Positions 26,586-37,100 of a stretch of 64,000 bases of DNA are shown one piece after another. Each line of letters starts with the position of its first letter. Position 1 is the stretch's first letter. The DNA comes from Pirellulales bacterium (GTDB taxonomy: Bacteria > Planctomycetota > Planctomycetia > Pirellulales > DATAWG01): contig DATAWG010000025.1 of assembly GCA_036267355.1 (NCBI GenBank), positions 1 to 64,000 of the forward strand, written 5' to 3'. The position numbers were made by a program, and so were the translations under genes. The notes beneath the pieces are model-generated. The model searched no databases, was not told the DNA's origin, and was given only the letters and a program-made list of their open reading frames with translations.

Positions 26586-27230
26586 TCAAGTTTCGTCCCG
26601 CGAATGCTCTTGCGATTCCGTAAGTTTTTCCACGGCGGCGTGCAACCGGCTTTTGACCGTCCCGACGGGAATGCCCAACGTCTCGGCCGCCTCCCGATAT
26701 TTCAGCCCTTGGTAGCAAACCAGCAGCACGACTTTTCGCAGCGCCTCGGGCAACCGCCGAACGGCTCCACGGGTCCATTGCCGCTGCTCCTGGTGGAGCA
26801 AATTGCTATCCGCATCCGGCTCTCGGCTCACGAGCGCATCGGCCAGCGAGCCGGTTTCGCCGCCATCGGCCAGGTTTCCCCGCCGGTCGAGGCTCGGCAA
26901 TCGATGCCGCCGATTGCGGCGCTGGGCATCGATGGCTTGGTTCGTGGCAACGGTATAAAGCCAGGGCCGGAATTTTCGCCCTTCCTCAAACTGGCCGCAC
27001 TTCAAATGAACTTGGAGAAACGTGGCCTGAAAGGCGTCTTCGGCCATCGCGGCATCGGTCAAATAACGCCGCAAATAGCTATACAACTCTCGCTCGTAGC
27101 GATGCACCAACTCCTCAAAGGCCGCCGAATCGCCCGCCGTCCGATAGACCAGCAGCAATTGCTCATCGCTCCTGGCCGATCGGGCCAGAGATGCAATTGC
27201 CACGCGATCGGGTTCGGAGGCAAGGCTCAT
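26586..27230 (-). CDS. ECF-type RNA polymerase sigma factor
   Basis: A 214-residue sigma-70 family protein. Region 2 contains YLRRYLTDAAMAEDAFQATF and FRPWLYTVATNQAIDAQRR. Region 4 ends with LVCYQGLKYREAAETLGIPV and GTVKSRLHAAVEKL. The start at 27230 is chosen because the upstream in-frame extension to 27341 runs through a repeat. The cognate regulator is probably the adjacent anti-sigma-like protein, which begins about 120 bases downstream. The regulon cannot be deduced. Confidence 0.92.
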   Translation of the reverse strand: MSLASEPDRVAIASLARSARSDEQLLLVYRTAGDSAAFEELVHRYERELYSYLRRYLTDAAMAEDAFQATFLQVHLKCGQFEEGRKFRPWLYTVATNQAIDAQRRNRRHRLPSLDRRGNLADGGETGSLADALVSREPDADSNLLHQEQRQWTRGAVRRLPEALRKVVLLVCYQGLKYREAAETLGIPVGTVKSRLHAAVEKLTESQEHSRDET

Positions 27231-27299
27231 AAGCAATACGTAATGGCCAGGAACGCGGTTCGGCCGGCGAAGCGAATCCGGGGGCCGCAAACCCATTAT

Positions 27300-27388
27300 A
27301 CAGGCCACAGGCTTAAGGCTACAGACTGCCGGTACGCGCAAGCGGACGCCGGCGTTCTTCCTGTGGCCTCAAGCCTTCAGCCTTCCCG
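27300..27388. repeat. Family C palindrome upstream of the ECF sigma gene
   Basis: Left arm CAGGCCACAGGCTTAAGGCT and right arm near CCTGTGGCCTCAAGCCTTCAGCC are inverted copies of the family C core, with a central CGCAAGCGGACG segment also seen in the 2731-2818 copy. It fills most of the 5' side of the sigma gene, about 70 bases before its start. Confidence 0.75.
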
Positions 27389-27439
27389 CTGTTTGACACT
27401 TCCATCGACGCGGATTTAGAATCGGCCCGGAATTTCACC

Positions 27440-27535
27440 TAAGGCTCGGCCGAAAAATAACTTCTCCACAGCCCCCCTGCGGGAGAGGGGCAGGGTGAAC
27501 GGTTCGAAAAGCGGTTATTTTTCGGCCGAGCCTTA
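27440..27535. repeat. 96-base element with perfect 22-base terminal inverted repeats
   Basis: The arms at 27440-27461 and 27514-27535 are exact reverse complements over 22 bases. Each contains GGCTCGGCCGAAAAATAAC or its complement. The 52-base interior holds a second stem (GCCCC...GGGGC) and the word GGGAGAGGGGCAGGGTGA. Perfect arms and a small size suggest a recently mobile or selected element, such as a MITE-like sequence or a structured RNA. It lies between divergent sigma and acs genes, flanked by family C copies on both sides. Confidence 0.85.
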
Positions 27536-27538
27536 GTG

Positions 27539-27605
27539 CCTTACAGCCTACACGCCGACGGCGCCGGTCCGCTTGCGCGCACCTGTAGCCTCAAGCCTGT
27601 AGCCT
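27539..27605. repeat. Family C repeat immediately upstream of acs
   Basis: A further copy of the family C palindrome (TTACAGCCTACACGCC...CTGTAGCCTCAAGCCTGTAG) lies 20 bases before the acs start codon. The acs ribosome-binding sequence (CAGGGGGA) begins just after it. Confidence 0.75.
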
Positions 27606-27625
27606 TTTCTTCAGGGGGATTTGCA

Positions 27626-29581
27626 ATGGCAGAGCAGCCGGGCGGAAGCGTCGATTCCGTGATGCAAGAAGGACGGCTTTTTCCGCCGTCGGCCGAATTC
27701 GCCGCCAAGGCCCATATCGGTTCCTTGGCCAACTACGAACGCATGTGGGACGAGGCGGCCGCCGATATCGAAGCGTTTTGGAAACGCCAAGCCGCCGAAC
27801 TCCATTGGTTCAAGCCCTTCGGCAAAGTGCTCGAATGGAACGAACCGTTCGCCAAATGGTTTGTCGGCGGGCAAACGAACGCTTCCTATAACTGCCTCGA
27901 CGCCCATCTCGGCACCCCGACGCAAAACAAAGCCGCGCTGATCTGGGAAGGCGAGCCAGGCGAAGAACGCACGCTTACCTACCAACAGCTCCACCGCGAA
28001 GTATGCAAATTCGCCAACGTGCTCAAGAAGCTCGGCATCGCCGAGGGCGATGTCGTGTCAATCTATATGCCGATGGTGCCCGAACTGGCGATCGCCATGC
28101 TGGCATGCGCACGGATCGGAGCGATCCACTCCGTGATCTTCGGCGGATTCTCCAGCGAAGCGATCGCCGATCGGAACAACGACGCCCAGGCGAAACTCGT
28201 CATCACGGCCGATGCCGGCTGGCGGCGCGGGCAGCAAGTGCCCCTGAAGCGCAATGTCGACGAAGCGCTCGCGAAATCGCCGACGGTGACGAACTGCGTC
28301 GTGCTGCGGCGCACCGGCGCGCCGGTGCATATGCAAGAAGGGCGCGATCATTGGTGGCACGATCTGATGAGCGAGGCCGATCCGCATTGCGAGGCGGCCC
28401 GTCTCGATAGCGAAGCGCCCCTGTTCATCCTCTACACCAGCGGATCGACCGGCAAGCCGAAGGGAATCAAGCACACCACCGCCGGCTATAACCTGTTTGC
28501 CAAAAAAACATTTCAATGGGTGTTCGATCATCGCGATGAAGACGTGTTTTGGTGTACGGCCGATTGCGGCTGGGTGACCGGGCATAGCTACGTCGTTTAC
28601 GGCCCGCTTACGGCCGGGGCGACGGTGCTGATGTATGAAGGAGCCCCGAACTGGCCCGACGAAGGGCGGTTCTGGCGGCTGATCGAAAAATATCGCGTCA
28701 GCATTTTTTACACCGCCCCGACGGCCATTCGCTCGTTCGTCAAATGGGGCGATCATTGGGTCGACGCTTGCGACTTGTCGAGCCTGCGCGTGCTCGGCAC
28801 GGTCGGCGAAGGGATCAATCCGGAAGCGTGGATGTGGTATCACCGCAAGATCGGCGGGCAGCGCTGCCCGATCGTCGACACTTGGTGGCAAACCGAAACC
28901 GGCGGCATCATGATGAGCCCGCTGCCGGGAGCAATTCCCACCAAGCCCGGCAGTTGCACCAAGCCACTGCCGGGCGTGGTGCCCGCGATCGTCGATTCGG
29001 CCGGCAAACCCGTTGAGCGAGGGCACGGCGGTTGGCTTGTGATCACGAAGCCATGGCCTGGCATGCTGCGCGGCATTTGGGGCGACGATGCCCGCTACAG
29101 GGAAACCTATTGGAGCAAGGTGCCGCACATGTATCTGGCCGGCGACGCCTGCCGGCAAGATGCCGACGGCTATTACTGGATCATGGGCCGGATCGACGAC
29201 GTGCTGAATGTGGCCGGGCATCGGCTGAGCACGATTGAAATCGAGAGCGCGCTGGTGAGCCATCCGGCGGTGGCCGAGGCCGCGGCAGTGGGCCGGCCGC
29301 ACGAGGTGAAGGGCGAGGCCGTGGCGGTGTTTGTCGTGCTCAAGGCCGATCGTCCGAGCGAAGAACTGCGCGACGAGCTGAAGCGGCACGTGCGGAAGGA
29401 GATCGGCGCATTGGCCCAGCCCGACGACATTCGCTTCACCAACGCGTTGCCGAAAACGCGCAGCGGCAAGATCATGCGCCGCCTCTTGCGCGACATCGCC
29501 AGCGGCAAAGAAACCATCGGCGACACGACGACGCTCGAGGATTACAGCATCCTCGCAAAGCTGCGGACGGATGAGGAATAG
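27626..29581 (+). CDS. acs: Acetyl-coenzyme A synthetase
   Basis: A 651-residue AMP-forming acetate-CoA ligase. The phosphate loop is [12 protein letters not shown]. Other hallmarks are [32 protein letters not shown] and the regulatory lysine in [11 protein letters not shown], a known acetylation target in this family. The ATG at 27626 follows AGGGGGA by a proper distance. The 30 upstream in-frame codons overlap a repeat and are rejected. It feeds acetate into central metabolism and has no obvious operon partner. Confidence 0.96.
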   Translation: MAEQPGGSVDSVMQEGRLFPPSAEFAAKAHIGSLANYERMWDEAAADIEAFWKRQAAELHWFKPFGKVLEWNEPFAKWFVGGQTNASYNCLDAHLGTPTQNKAALIWEGEPGEERTLTYQQLHREVCKFANVLKKLGIAEGDVVSIYMPMVPELAIAMLACARIGAIHSVIFGGFSSEAIADRNNDAQAKLVITADAGWRRGQQVPLKRNVDEALAKSPTVTNCVVLRRTGAPVHMQEGRDHWWHDLMSEADPHCEAARLDSEAPLFILYTSGSTGKPKGIKHTTAGYNLFAKKTFQWVFDHRDEDVFWCTADCGWVTGHSYVVYGPLTAGATVLMYEGAPNWPDEGRFWRLIEKYRVSIFYTAPTAIRSFVKWGDHWVDACDLSSLRVLGTVGEGINPEAWMWYHRKIGGQRCPIVDTWWQTETGGIMMSPLPGAIPTKPGSCTKPLPGVVPAIVDSAGKPVERGHGGWLVITKPWPGMLRGIWGDDARYRETYWSKVPHMYLAGDACRQDADGYYWIMGRIDDVLNVAGHRLSTIEIESALVSHPAVAEAAAVGRPHEVKGEAVAVFVVLKADRPSEELRDELKRHVRKEIGALAQPDDIRFTNALPKTRSGKIMRRLLRDIASGKETIGDTTTLEDYSILAKLRTDEE

Positions 29582-29653
29582 ACCGACGCACTTCGCACAA
29601 ACGAAATGGTTGGCTGGGTACGCGCGGCGAGTGTATTCACGAGGGGACGCAAG

Positions 29654-30045
29654 ATGGCGGATGGTAATACTTACACGTGCTATCGGGGCAAAACATACGA
29701 CCTGACGACTCTCCAGCCGGACGAGCGCCAAGTCGTCGCAAGGCTGCGAGATTTTGCCGCAAGCGGTGCCACTTGGATCGACTACCACAACTTTACATGC
29801 CGGAGGTCGCCAAGTTCGGCTAGAGCCGTGGGATGACACGCCGCGAAACCACAAAAACCGCTGCCTGGCGAATTGCACAAGACATAGGTGGTCGAACGAT
29901 GGTGGCGACCGGGATGGCCCAATGGGACGAAGAACCGGGGAGAATGAGACGGCTCATCGAAGCGAGATATGGGACGATCGAAGCATTCTGCGAAGCGTAC
30001 AACATGGATGAGGAATCGATCGGACGATTATTGTCGCCGGAATAA
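29654..30045 (+). pseudogene. Small orphan gene, probably split by a frameshift (HTH-like C terminus)
   Basis: The first piece, MADGNTYTCYRGKTYDLTTL onward (from 29654, with a GAGGGGACG ribosome-binding site), continues to TWIDYHNF. A one-base shift then gives YMPEVAKFG, broken by a TAG. The second piece (29833-30045) reads TAAWRIAQDIGGR and ends with FCEAYNMDEESIGRLL, weakly like an XRE-type helix-turn-helix. Read together they look like one 125-130 residue protein with one frameshift and one nonsense change. Two separate small genes are the alternative. Confidence 0.45.
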
Positions 30046-30102
30046 GGACGTGCGCTGCCCGCCGGGGTCCGCAGACCCAACCAACGCGATGCAAGCTCCG
30101 GC

Positions 30103-30516
30103 TCATTTCCCCGATGCGCGCGAGTTTGCGAACACGAGCTGGAGCGATTTCCACCGTTCTAGCTCATCGGCAGACGCGCCGTTGGGTGGGTTATCGACCG
30201 CGTACGAAACGAATTCGGCGGCACGCGCCGCCACCGGCGTGACAATTCTGTTTAACGGCCACGGCCGGCTCGTCGGCGTGTGACGAAGCCTCCAGTACGT
30301 GAGATGGGCGATGTCCTTGTCGAGGCGATCTCGGTCGTCCTGCGACACGTCAACATGACGTGGCTCGAACCCGAAGTCGAAACAATAAACGTCTCGCTCC
30401 CTGCGGCGGGCGCCGCGCTCATGCTCGAAAAAATCCAATAGCAGCCGAGCGTGCAACTGCATCGCCAAGTATACCGATTCCTTAATGTGAGGATCATCTT
30501 GGTCGTGCTTTGGCAC
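30103..30516 (-). CDS. Hypothetical protein, 137 residues
   Basis: I do not recognise this protein. It starts at GTG (30516), is acidic and charged, and has no signal peptide or membrane helix. It contains SVYLAMQLHARLLLDFFEHE and HVDVSQDDRDRLDKDIAHL. It follows the stop of a 35-codon ORF by 12 bases, so the two may be translated together. The surrounding 29.6-30.9 kb patch looks unlike its neighbours in gene content, perhaps from transfer or decay. Confidence 0.5.
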   Translation of the reverse strand: MPKHDQDDPHIKESVYLAMQLHARLLLDFFEHERGARRRERDVYCFDFGFEPRHVDVSQDDRDRLDKDIAHLTYWRLRHTPTSRPWPLNRIVTPVAARAAEFVSYAVDNPPNGASADELERWKSLQLVFANSRASGK

Positions 30517-30528
30517 GACGCATGCCTG

Positions 30529-30636
30529 CTAAATCTCGTACCGAACGTGGTACATGATCGTTGCAACGTCATCGGTGGACGGCGAGAACAACGTTGCCGT
30601 CTTGATCGTCTGGGCCGCTTGTGCCCTCTCGCCCAT
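30529..30636 (-). CDS. Candidate 35-residue small ORF
   Basis: From the ATG at 30636 the frame reads MGERAQAAQTIKTATLFSPS and ends VATIMYHVRYEI before a TAG. The sequence upstream contains AGGAGGG at the correct distance, a strong Shine-Dalgarno match rarely seen in this window. It leads directly into the 137-residue ORF. The product has no recognised family. The start signal is the main evidence that it is translated. Confidence 0.4.
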   Translation of the reverse strand: MGERAQAAQTIKTATLFSPSTDDVATIMYHVRYEI

Positions 30637-30917
30637 CGTCCTGCCCTCCTAATCTTGGCGTACGCGCGCGTCGCCCAATCGATAACCATACCGAAGCAAT
30701 CGCCTGAATGGACACCAATGAGGAACAGTCGGTTCGCGGTAGCGCGTCGCGGCATGCGCACTAGACCAGCTTTGTCGAAACGGATCGTCAGCAAAAGGCG
30801 CAGGGCGCGACGGCGATAACCCGACGAGCACAGTCGACGGAATAGCAATTCGCCAGCGGTGCGTTGATCGGGGTTCGTGAACTACCAATCGGCGCTGCGT
30901 GTCGCGGAGCCAGCGAT
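30637..30917. other. 281-base gap upstream of the small ORF pair
   Basis: No frame here resembles a known gene. Several minus-strand frames are open and arginine-rich, but this looks like compositional bias. The segment presumably contains the promoter of the minus-strand small ORFs and the 3' end of cysK transcription. No terminator is evident. Confidence 0.4.
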
Positions 30918-31883
<966 letters not shown>

Positions 31884-32209
31884 GATGTGGGATTTCCTCG
31901 ATAACGGGTGGGGCGAGACAGATCAAGCAGACCTGTGAATTCGCCGAATTATAAGCCGCTTTCGGAGAAAGGGTCAACCGCGAGGGACGAAGTCGGGCGG
32001 ACCGCGAGGACACGCGCGAAACCGCAAGCGAGTTGCGAGCCGCTGCATTTGCGTTTGCGTTCGATGATTTCAGAGTCAGCCGTCGCATTTGTGAGTTTTT
32101 CCATCTGCGAAAGGGCAACGGGTATTCGGCCGAGGTCGAAGGCTTATAATGGCGGGCGCCGTAGTTGAGCCGATCGAGCCAAGCACGACTTTGAAACAAG
32201 GAGCCCGTC
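31884..32209. other. 326-base divergent gap between cysK and fbaB
   Basis: This region must hold the promoters of both divergent genes. The clearest signal is ACAAGGAG, eight bases before the fbaB ATG, a good ribosome-binding site. I see no gene or repeat family member in it. Confidence 0.5.
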
Positions 32210-33274
32210 ATGAGCGATTGGATCATCAAACTCTTGGGCGACGAAGGGGCGAACCTGTTGGAACATCGCTGCCGCACCGTCGCCAAAGAACAGCTCGTGC
32301 TGCCGGGGCCGGATTTCGTCGATCGCGTGTTCGTCGGTAGCGATCGGAACGCCCGCGTCGTGGGGAATTTCGCCTGGATCCATCGCCACGGCCGCCTCGC
32401 CGGAACGGGATACGTGTCGATCCTGCCGGTCGATCAAGGCATCGAGCATTCGGCGGGAGCGTCATTCGCGCCGAATCCGGAATATTTCGATCCGGAGAAT
32501 ATCGTGCGGCTGGCAATCGAAGGGGGCTGCAACGCCGTGGCATCGACGTTCGGAGTGTTGGGGATCTGCGCCCGCAAGTTTGCCCACAAGATTCCGTTTA
32601 TCGTCAAAATCAACCACAACGAACTGCTGACCTATCCAAACAAGTTCGAGCAGATCATGTTCGGCGAGGTGGACCGAGCATTCGACATGGGCGCGGCCGC
32701 GGTGGGCGCGACGATCTATTTCGGCTCGGAAGATGCCGATCGCCAGATCGTCGAAGTGGCCCAGGCATTCACCCGCGCCCACGAACTGGGCATGGCCACG
32801 ATTCTGTGGTGCTATTTGCGCAATAAGGCGTTCAAGAAAGACAAGGATTATCATCTCTCCGCCGATCTGACCGGGCAGGCCAACCACCTCGGCTGCACGA
32901 TCCAGGCCGACATCATCAAGCAAAAACTGCCGGAGAACAACGGCGGCTATCTGGCCTTGAATGCCGGCGGCGTGAGCTATGGAAAATACGACGAACGCAT
33001 GTATTCGCAACTATCGTCCGACAACCCCATCGATCTGACGCGCTATCAGGTCTTGAATTGCTATATGGGCCGGTGCGGGCTGATCAATTCGGGTGGGGCC
33101 TCGGGCAAACACGATCTGGCCGAAGCCGTACGCACGGCAGTGATCAACAAGCGCGCGGGGGGCACCGGCCTGATCAGCGGCCGAAAGGCCTTTCAACGGC
33201 CGATGAAGGATGGCGTCGAGCTATTGAACAAGGTTCAAGACGTTTATCTCGATTCAAGCGTTTCGGTCGCTTGA
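32210..33274 (+). CDS. fbaB: Class I fructose-bisphosphate aldolase (FbaB/DhnA type)
   Basis: A 354-residue Schiff-base aldolase cleaving fructose 1,6-bisphosphate. It matches E. coli FbaB closely throughout, for example [58 protein letters not shown] and [12 protein letters not shown]. The start is supported by AAGGAG upstream. A small hairpin with a T run follows about 40 bases after the stop. Confidence 0.95.
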   Translation: MSDWIIKLLGDEGANLLEHRCRTVAKEQLVLPGPDFVDRVFVGSDRNARVVGNFAWIHRHGRLAGTGYVSILPVDQGIEHSAGASFAPNPEYFDPENIVRLAIEGGCNAVASTFGVLGICARKFAHKIPFIVKINHNELLTYPNKFEQIMFGEVDRAFDMGAAAVGATIYFGSEDADRQIVEVAQAFTRAHELGMATILWCYLRNKAFKKDKDYHLSADLTGQANHLGCTIQADIIKQKLPENNGGYLALNAGGVSYGKYDERMYSQLSSDNPIDLTRYQVLNCYMGRCGLINSGGASGKHDLAEAVRTAVINKRAGGTGLISGRKAFQRPMKDGVELLNKVQDVYLDSSVSVA

Positions 33275-33313
33275 GCCGATCATGCTGAAAACTCGGCCAA
33301 AGAACGGCTTTCT

Positions 33314-33334
33314 TGGCCGAAAAAATCGGCTTTT
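33314..33334 (+). terminator. Candidate weak terminator after fbaB
   Basis: GCCGA and TCGGC form a five-pair stem with an A5 loop, followed by TTTT. Its position 40 bases after the fbaB stop is right for a terminator, but the stem is short. Confidence 0.4.
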
Positions 33335-33543
33335 ACCCGGTTGCGAGTGGGTTGTCGCAAAGCTACGATAGGGTGGCTTTCGTTGCTGGCAGCGCCCGCC
33401 GGCAGCGAACGGGCAGAATCGCCGGCAATTCAGTCGGCTTCTCCGCCAGATTTAAAAATGCCATCGCGACTATGTTTTGCGCCGACAGTCGGAATGGTTC
33501 CGGTCTGGAGGCGGTATCCCACCCTTTATTGGAAGGACCTATC

Positions 33544-33804
33544 ATGAAGCGCCTGCTTGCGTTCGTCGTCATTGCGTCGCTGGGTGTTGTCACCGTCGGT
33601 TGCGACAGTGGCAAGACCGAAAAGAAGGCTGAGACCAGCACCTCGACCTCCGGCCCGAACGGCACTGCCGAGCACAAGACCACCACCGAAACCACCGTCA
33701 AGCCGGAAAACAACGGTGGATCGACCAAGGAAACGACGACCAAGGAAACCACCAAGACGCCGGGCGACAAGACCGAAACGACCACCCCTTCGACCAACAA
33801 GTAA
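33544..33804 (+). CDS. Small Thr/Lys/Glu-rich lipoprotein
   Basis: An 86-residue protein with a lipoprotein signal peptide ending VTVGC (Cys20). The mature part consists almost entirely of Thr, Lys, Glu, Ser and Pro, with repeats of KETTTKE type, and is presumably disordered. It probably hangs from the membrane. The ATG at 33544 is preceded by GGAAGGACC, a good ribosome-binding site; an in-frame start at 33313 is rejected. A strong terminator follows. No function is known. Confidence 0.8.
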   Translation: MKRLLAFVVIASLGVVTVGCDSGKTEKKAETSTSTSGPNGTAEHKTTTETTVKPENNGGSTKETTTKETTKTPGDKTETTTPSTNK

Positions 33805-33858
33805 GCTCCGCTTCCGGTCGGTTGCAAACCGATCGCACGGGTCACGTAGCGAAACCAG

Positions 33859-33889
33859 AAGGCCGCCCGGCAACGGGCGGCCTTTTTTT
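33859..33889 (+). terminator. Strong intrinsic terminator after the small lipoprotein gene
   Basis: AAGGCCGCCCG, a GCAA tetraloop and CGGGCGGCCT form a perfect GC-rich stem, followed directly by seven T residues. This is the clearest Rho-independent terminator in the window and lies about 55 bases after the lipoprotein stop. Confidence 0.9.
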
Positions 33890-34059
33890 GTACGGCCACG
33901 GCCTGAAAGGCCGATTCTGTCGGCCCAGGCCGAAGCCGCGCAAACGGCGGAGGCCTGGGTCGCTGAACGGTTCGATGCGGCGACCCTGTAAGGACCGCTC
34001 AACGGGCGACGCGGATTGTGAACGGCCCGTCAGAGCCGGGTAACATGTTGCATCCCGTT

Positions 34060-34095
34060 CCCAGGGCTGCGCCGCTCGCGCGGCTCCGCCCTGGG
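34060..34095. repeat. Palindrome CCCAGGGC...GCCCTGGG between convergent genes
   Basis: The segment begins CCCAGGGCTGCGCCGCTCGC and ends GGCTCCGCCCTGGG, giving inverted arms of about 14 bases with minor mismatches. It sits ten bases after the stop of the minus-strand WD40 gene, where it could act as a transcript-end hairpin in either direction. Confidence 0.65.
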
Positions 34096-34104
34096 CTGGC
34101 GGTC

Positions 34105-37100
34105 TTATCTCCGGACGGCGGAGGAGAAAATTGCCGCAGAGGGAATTGTCGCTGGGTTGCCGGTGGGCTCGAGCAACAGAACTGGGTAGCCGGTTTCGCC
34201 GTTCCAAATGTGCAAGATGCCGTCGTGGCCGCCGCCGAGGATCAGCTTGCCGTCGCTGGTGGCGGCGGCGGCGTGCATGAACGAGGCGCCCTCCTTGAAT
34301 GCCCGCACATCGCGGTCGCTCGAGGTGCGGTGGATTCGCACGGTGTGGTCGCCCGAGCTGGTGAGGATATGGTCGGTGTTGCCAATGAAAGAGATCGAGG
34401 TGATTTCGCCTTTGTAGTCGCCGAGCAGATAGCTGTCGCCGCGCATCGTTCGCACCGCGGCGCCGGTGTCGAAATTCCAGACCTTGACGGCGCGATCGGC
34501 CCCGGCGGTGGCCAGCAGATGGCCCGCGGGATGCCAGGCGACGGCCAACACGTGGCTCGAATGCCCCTCGAACGTGCGCACAAGCGAGCCGTCGGCAACG
34601 CGGAAAACGCGCAGCAATCGATCGGCGGCGGCGACGGCCAGATATTGCCCGTCGGGCGAAAACCGCACGCCGAAAATCGTGTCGCGGGCCGCCGCAGGAA
34701 TTTCGCGCATCAGCTTGCCATCGGCAACGTTCCAGAGCTTCAACTGTCCGGAACGGGCAGCGAGCCCGCCGCCGGTAGCCAGCAGTTTGCCGTCGGGACT
34801 GAAATCGAGCGACAACACCCGATCGACCAACTGCGACGGATCGTCTTCGCTGCCGATCGTGCGCTCGAGCCGCCAGTTGCCGGGCATGCGCCACACGCGC
34901 AGTTTTTGATTCGACGGCGAGCCGGTTTTATGTTCGCCTGCGGCGGAGATTGTCCTGAGCGTCGCTACGGCAGCCGGCGCTGCAGTCAGATTGCCATCGG
35001 CGGCAAATACCAGCGCGCCTATTCCATCGCTTTGCGAGCCCAAAATCTCGATCACCATACCGTTCGACGCGTCGCACAGCCGGATCGCGCCGTCGTCGCC
35101 GGCGATGGCGACGAAGCGGCGATCGGGCGAAAATGCGGCGGCTCGCAGCGGTCGTTGGCTCTTTGCCGCTTCGACGAGCTTGTTGCGGTCTGCCTGTCGT
35201 TGCTTTGCGGTCGACTCGGCTTGAGAAACGGCTTGTTGGGCGAGGGGCACCGCCGCTTTGGCCCGATCGGCGACGGTGGTGGCGGTGGCGATGAAACTGA
35301 TTCTGCCTTGCAGCGTGTTTTTGGCTTCTTGGAGTTCGCGCTCGGGCTGCTTGGCTCGATCGGCCGCATCGCCAGCGGCCTGTTTTGTCCGTTCTTTGTT
35401 CTGCTCGGCGTCGCGGAATGCAGCCGTGCTCGGCGCGAGCGCCGCGTCGGCGGTACGCTTCGCGGCCTCGGCATCGGCGAGCGATTTCTCGGCCGTTTGC
35501 CGGGCGGCGGCGAGATCTTTGTTGTTCTTGTCTTTGTCGGCGGCTTGCCGGGCCTGTTCGAGCGCCTTTCGCAACGGCTCGATTTTCTGGCCGGCCTGCT
35601 CGGCGGCGGTTCGAGCCGCGGTCATTTTGTCGCTGGCGGTTTTGAACTCGGCGGCAGTTTCCGTGGCCTTGGCTTCCGCGGCAGCGCGGGCGGCGATGGC
35701 CTTTTCAGCCGGCGCGGTCTTGTCGACAACCGCTTTTTCGTCGGCCGTTTTCGCTTTCTTTGCCTCCTCGAGAGCCGTCGTTTCGCGCTTGACTGTTTCC
35801 TCGGCCTCACGCAACTCTTCCTTGCGATATTCGATCGAGGCTTGGGCGTAGTTCCAAGCGCCGTCGGCCCGAGCGATCGCCCGCGACACAAGCGGGCTTT
35901 CTTTCATGTCGGCGATCAATTTGCCATCGTCGGCGTCCCAGAGCCGTGCGTTGCCATTCGCGGCGGTCGAGAGAATCCGTCGGCCATCGGCGCTGGCTGC
36001 GACCGCGGTTGCCGGGGCGCCTTGATCGAGATCGCGGAGCGATCCACCGGTCGCGGGATCCCATATTCGCACATGCCCGTCTTCACTGGCCGAGAGCAAT
36101 CGCTCGGCTTTTCCCCCAGCCAGGATCGCGAGCGCCGTGATCGGCTTCGAGTGTGCTTTCAGCTCGCGAAGCGGCGGCGGGGGCTTGTTGCCTGCGGGCG
36201 GCTTGAGAATGGTCGCCAAATCCCAAATGCGGATCACGTTGTCGGCATCGCCGCTGGCAATCCGATTACCGCTGGAAAGGAGAGCGATCGCGCGAATTTC
36301 GGCGGGCGCCGATTGCCTGGCGATCTGGTTGCCGCTGGCGACTTCCCAGATGCGGATCGTCTTATCGAGTCCGCCTGAATAGAGTCGCGTGCCGTCTTGC
36401 GAGAACACGAGCGCGGTCACCGCCGCATCGTGTTTCCCGGCCAGCGGTTTTCGAGATTGCTTGCCGGATCGATCGAGCAATTCGATCGTGCCGCTTTGCG
36501 TGCCGATCGCGAGCAGCGAACCAGCGGGGCTTGCGGCAATCGATCGCACCGAGTCCGGTGCGACGATTTCTTGATCGAGCGAGCCATGCGGCCGGCGCCA
36601 GAGTTTCACCGTGCGAAAGCCGCCGGACGCCAATACGTCGCCGTCTTTGCTAAAGGTCAGCGAGCGAATCAGGTCGTCGTGCGCGGCCGAGCGGCCGCGG
36701 GCAACGAGCGCCGGATCAACCAATTCATCGGCCAAGCGCGGGCCGTGCAGGTTGTAGATGTCGAGCTTGTCGCCCCGGCTGCATGCGGCGTAGTCGTCGT
36801 CGGCGGCGATTGCCAACGCCATGATCGGATGCGCGGCCGCCGGAGGCGCGGTGCGTTGCACCGCCCGGGCGATCGATCCCACCGAGCCTTGTGCTCCCTG
36901 ATCGATCCAGGCCTTGATCAGCCCGAGCTGCTGGGGAGCGAGCGCGACGGCGGCCACTTTGTTGTCGACCGGCGGCATGATCGGCTCGCGCTCGTGCGCC
37001 GCCATTTGCAGCAGCAGGCTTTTGGCGCTTTGGCCCGGTATGACGGCGGGCCCATGATCGCCCCCTTTGCGAATGGCCTCGGGAGTTTCGAGAATCAGAT

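Noticed and set aside
28058-29878. 606-codon minus-strand frame opposite acs
   Set aside because: It is an antisense shadow of acs with no recognised motif.
34018-36378. 786-codon plus-strand frame opposite the WD40 gene
   Set aside because: It is a low-complexity shadow of the repeat-rich minus-strand gene.
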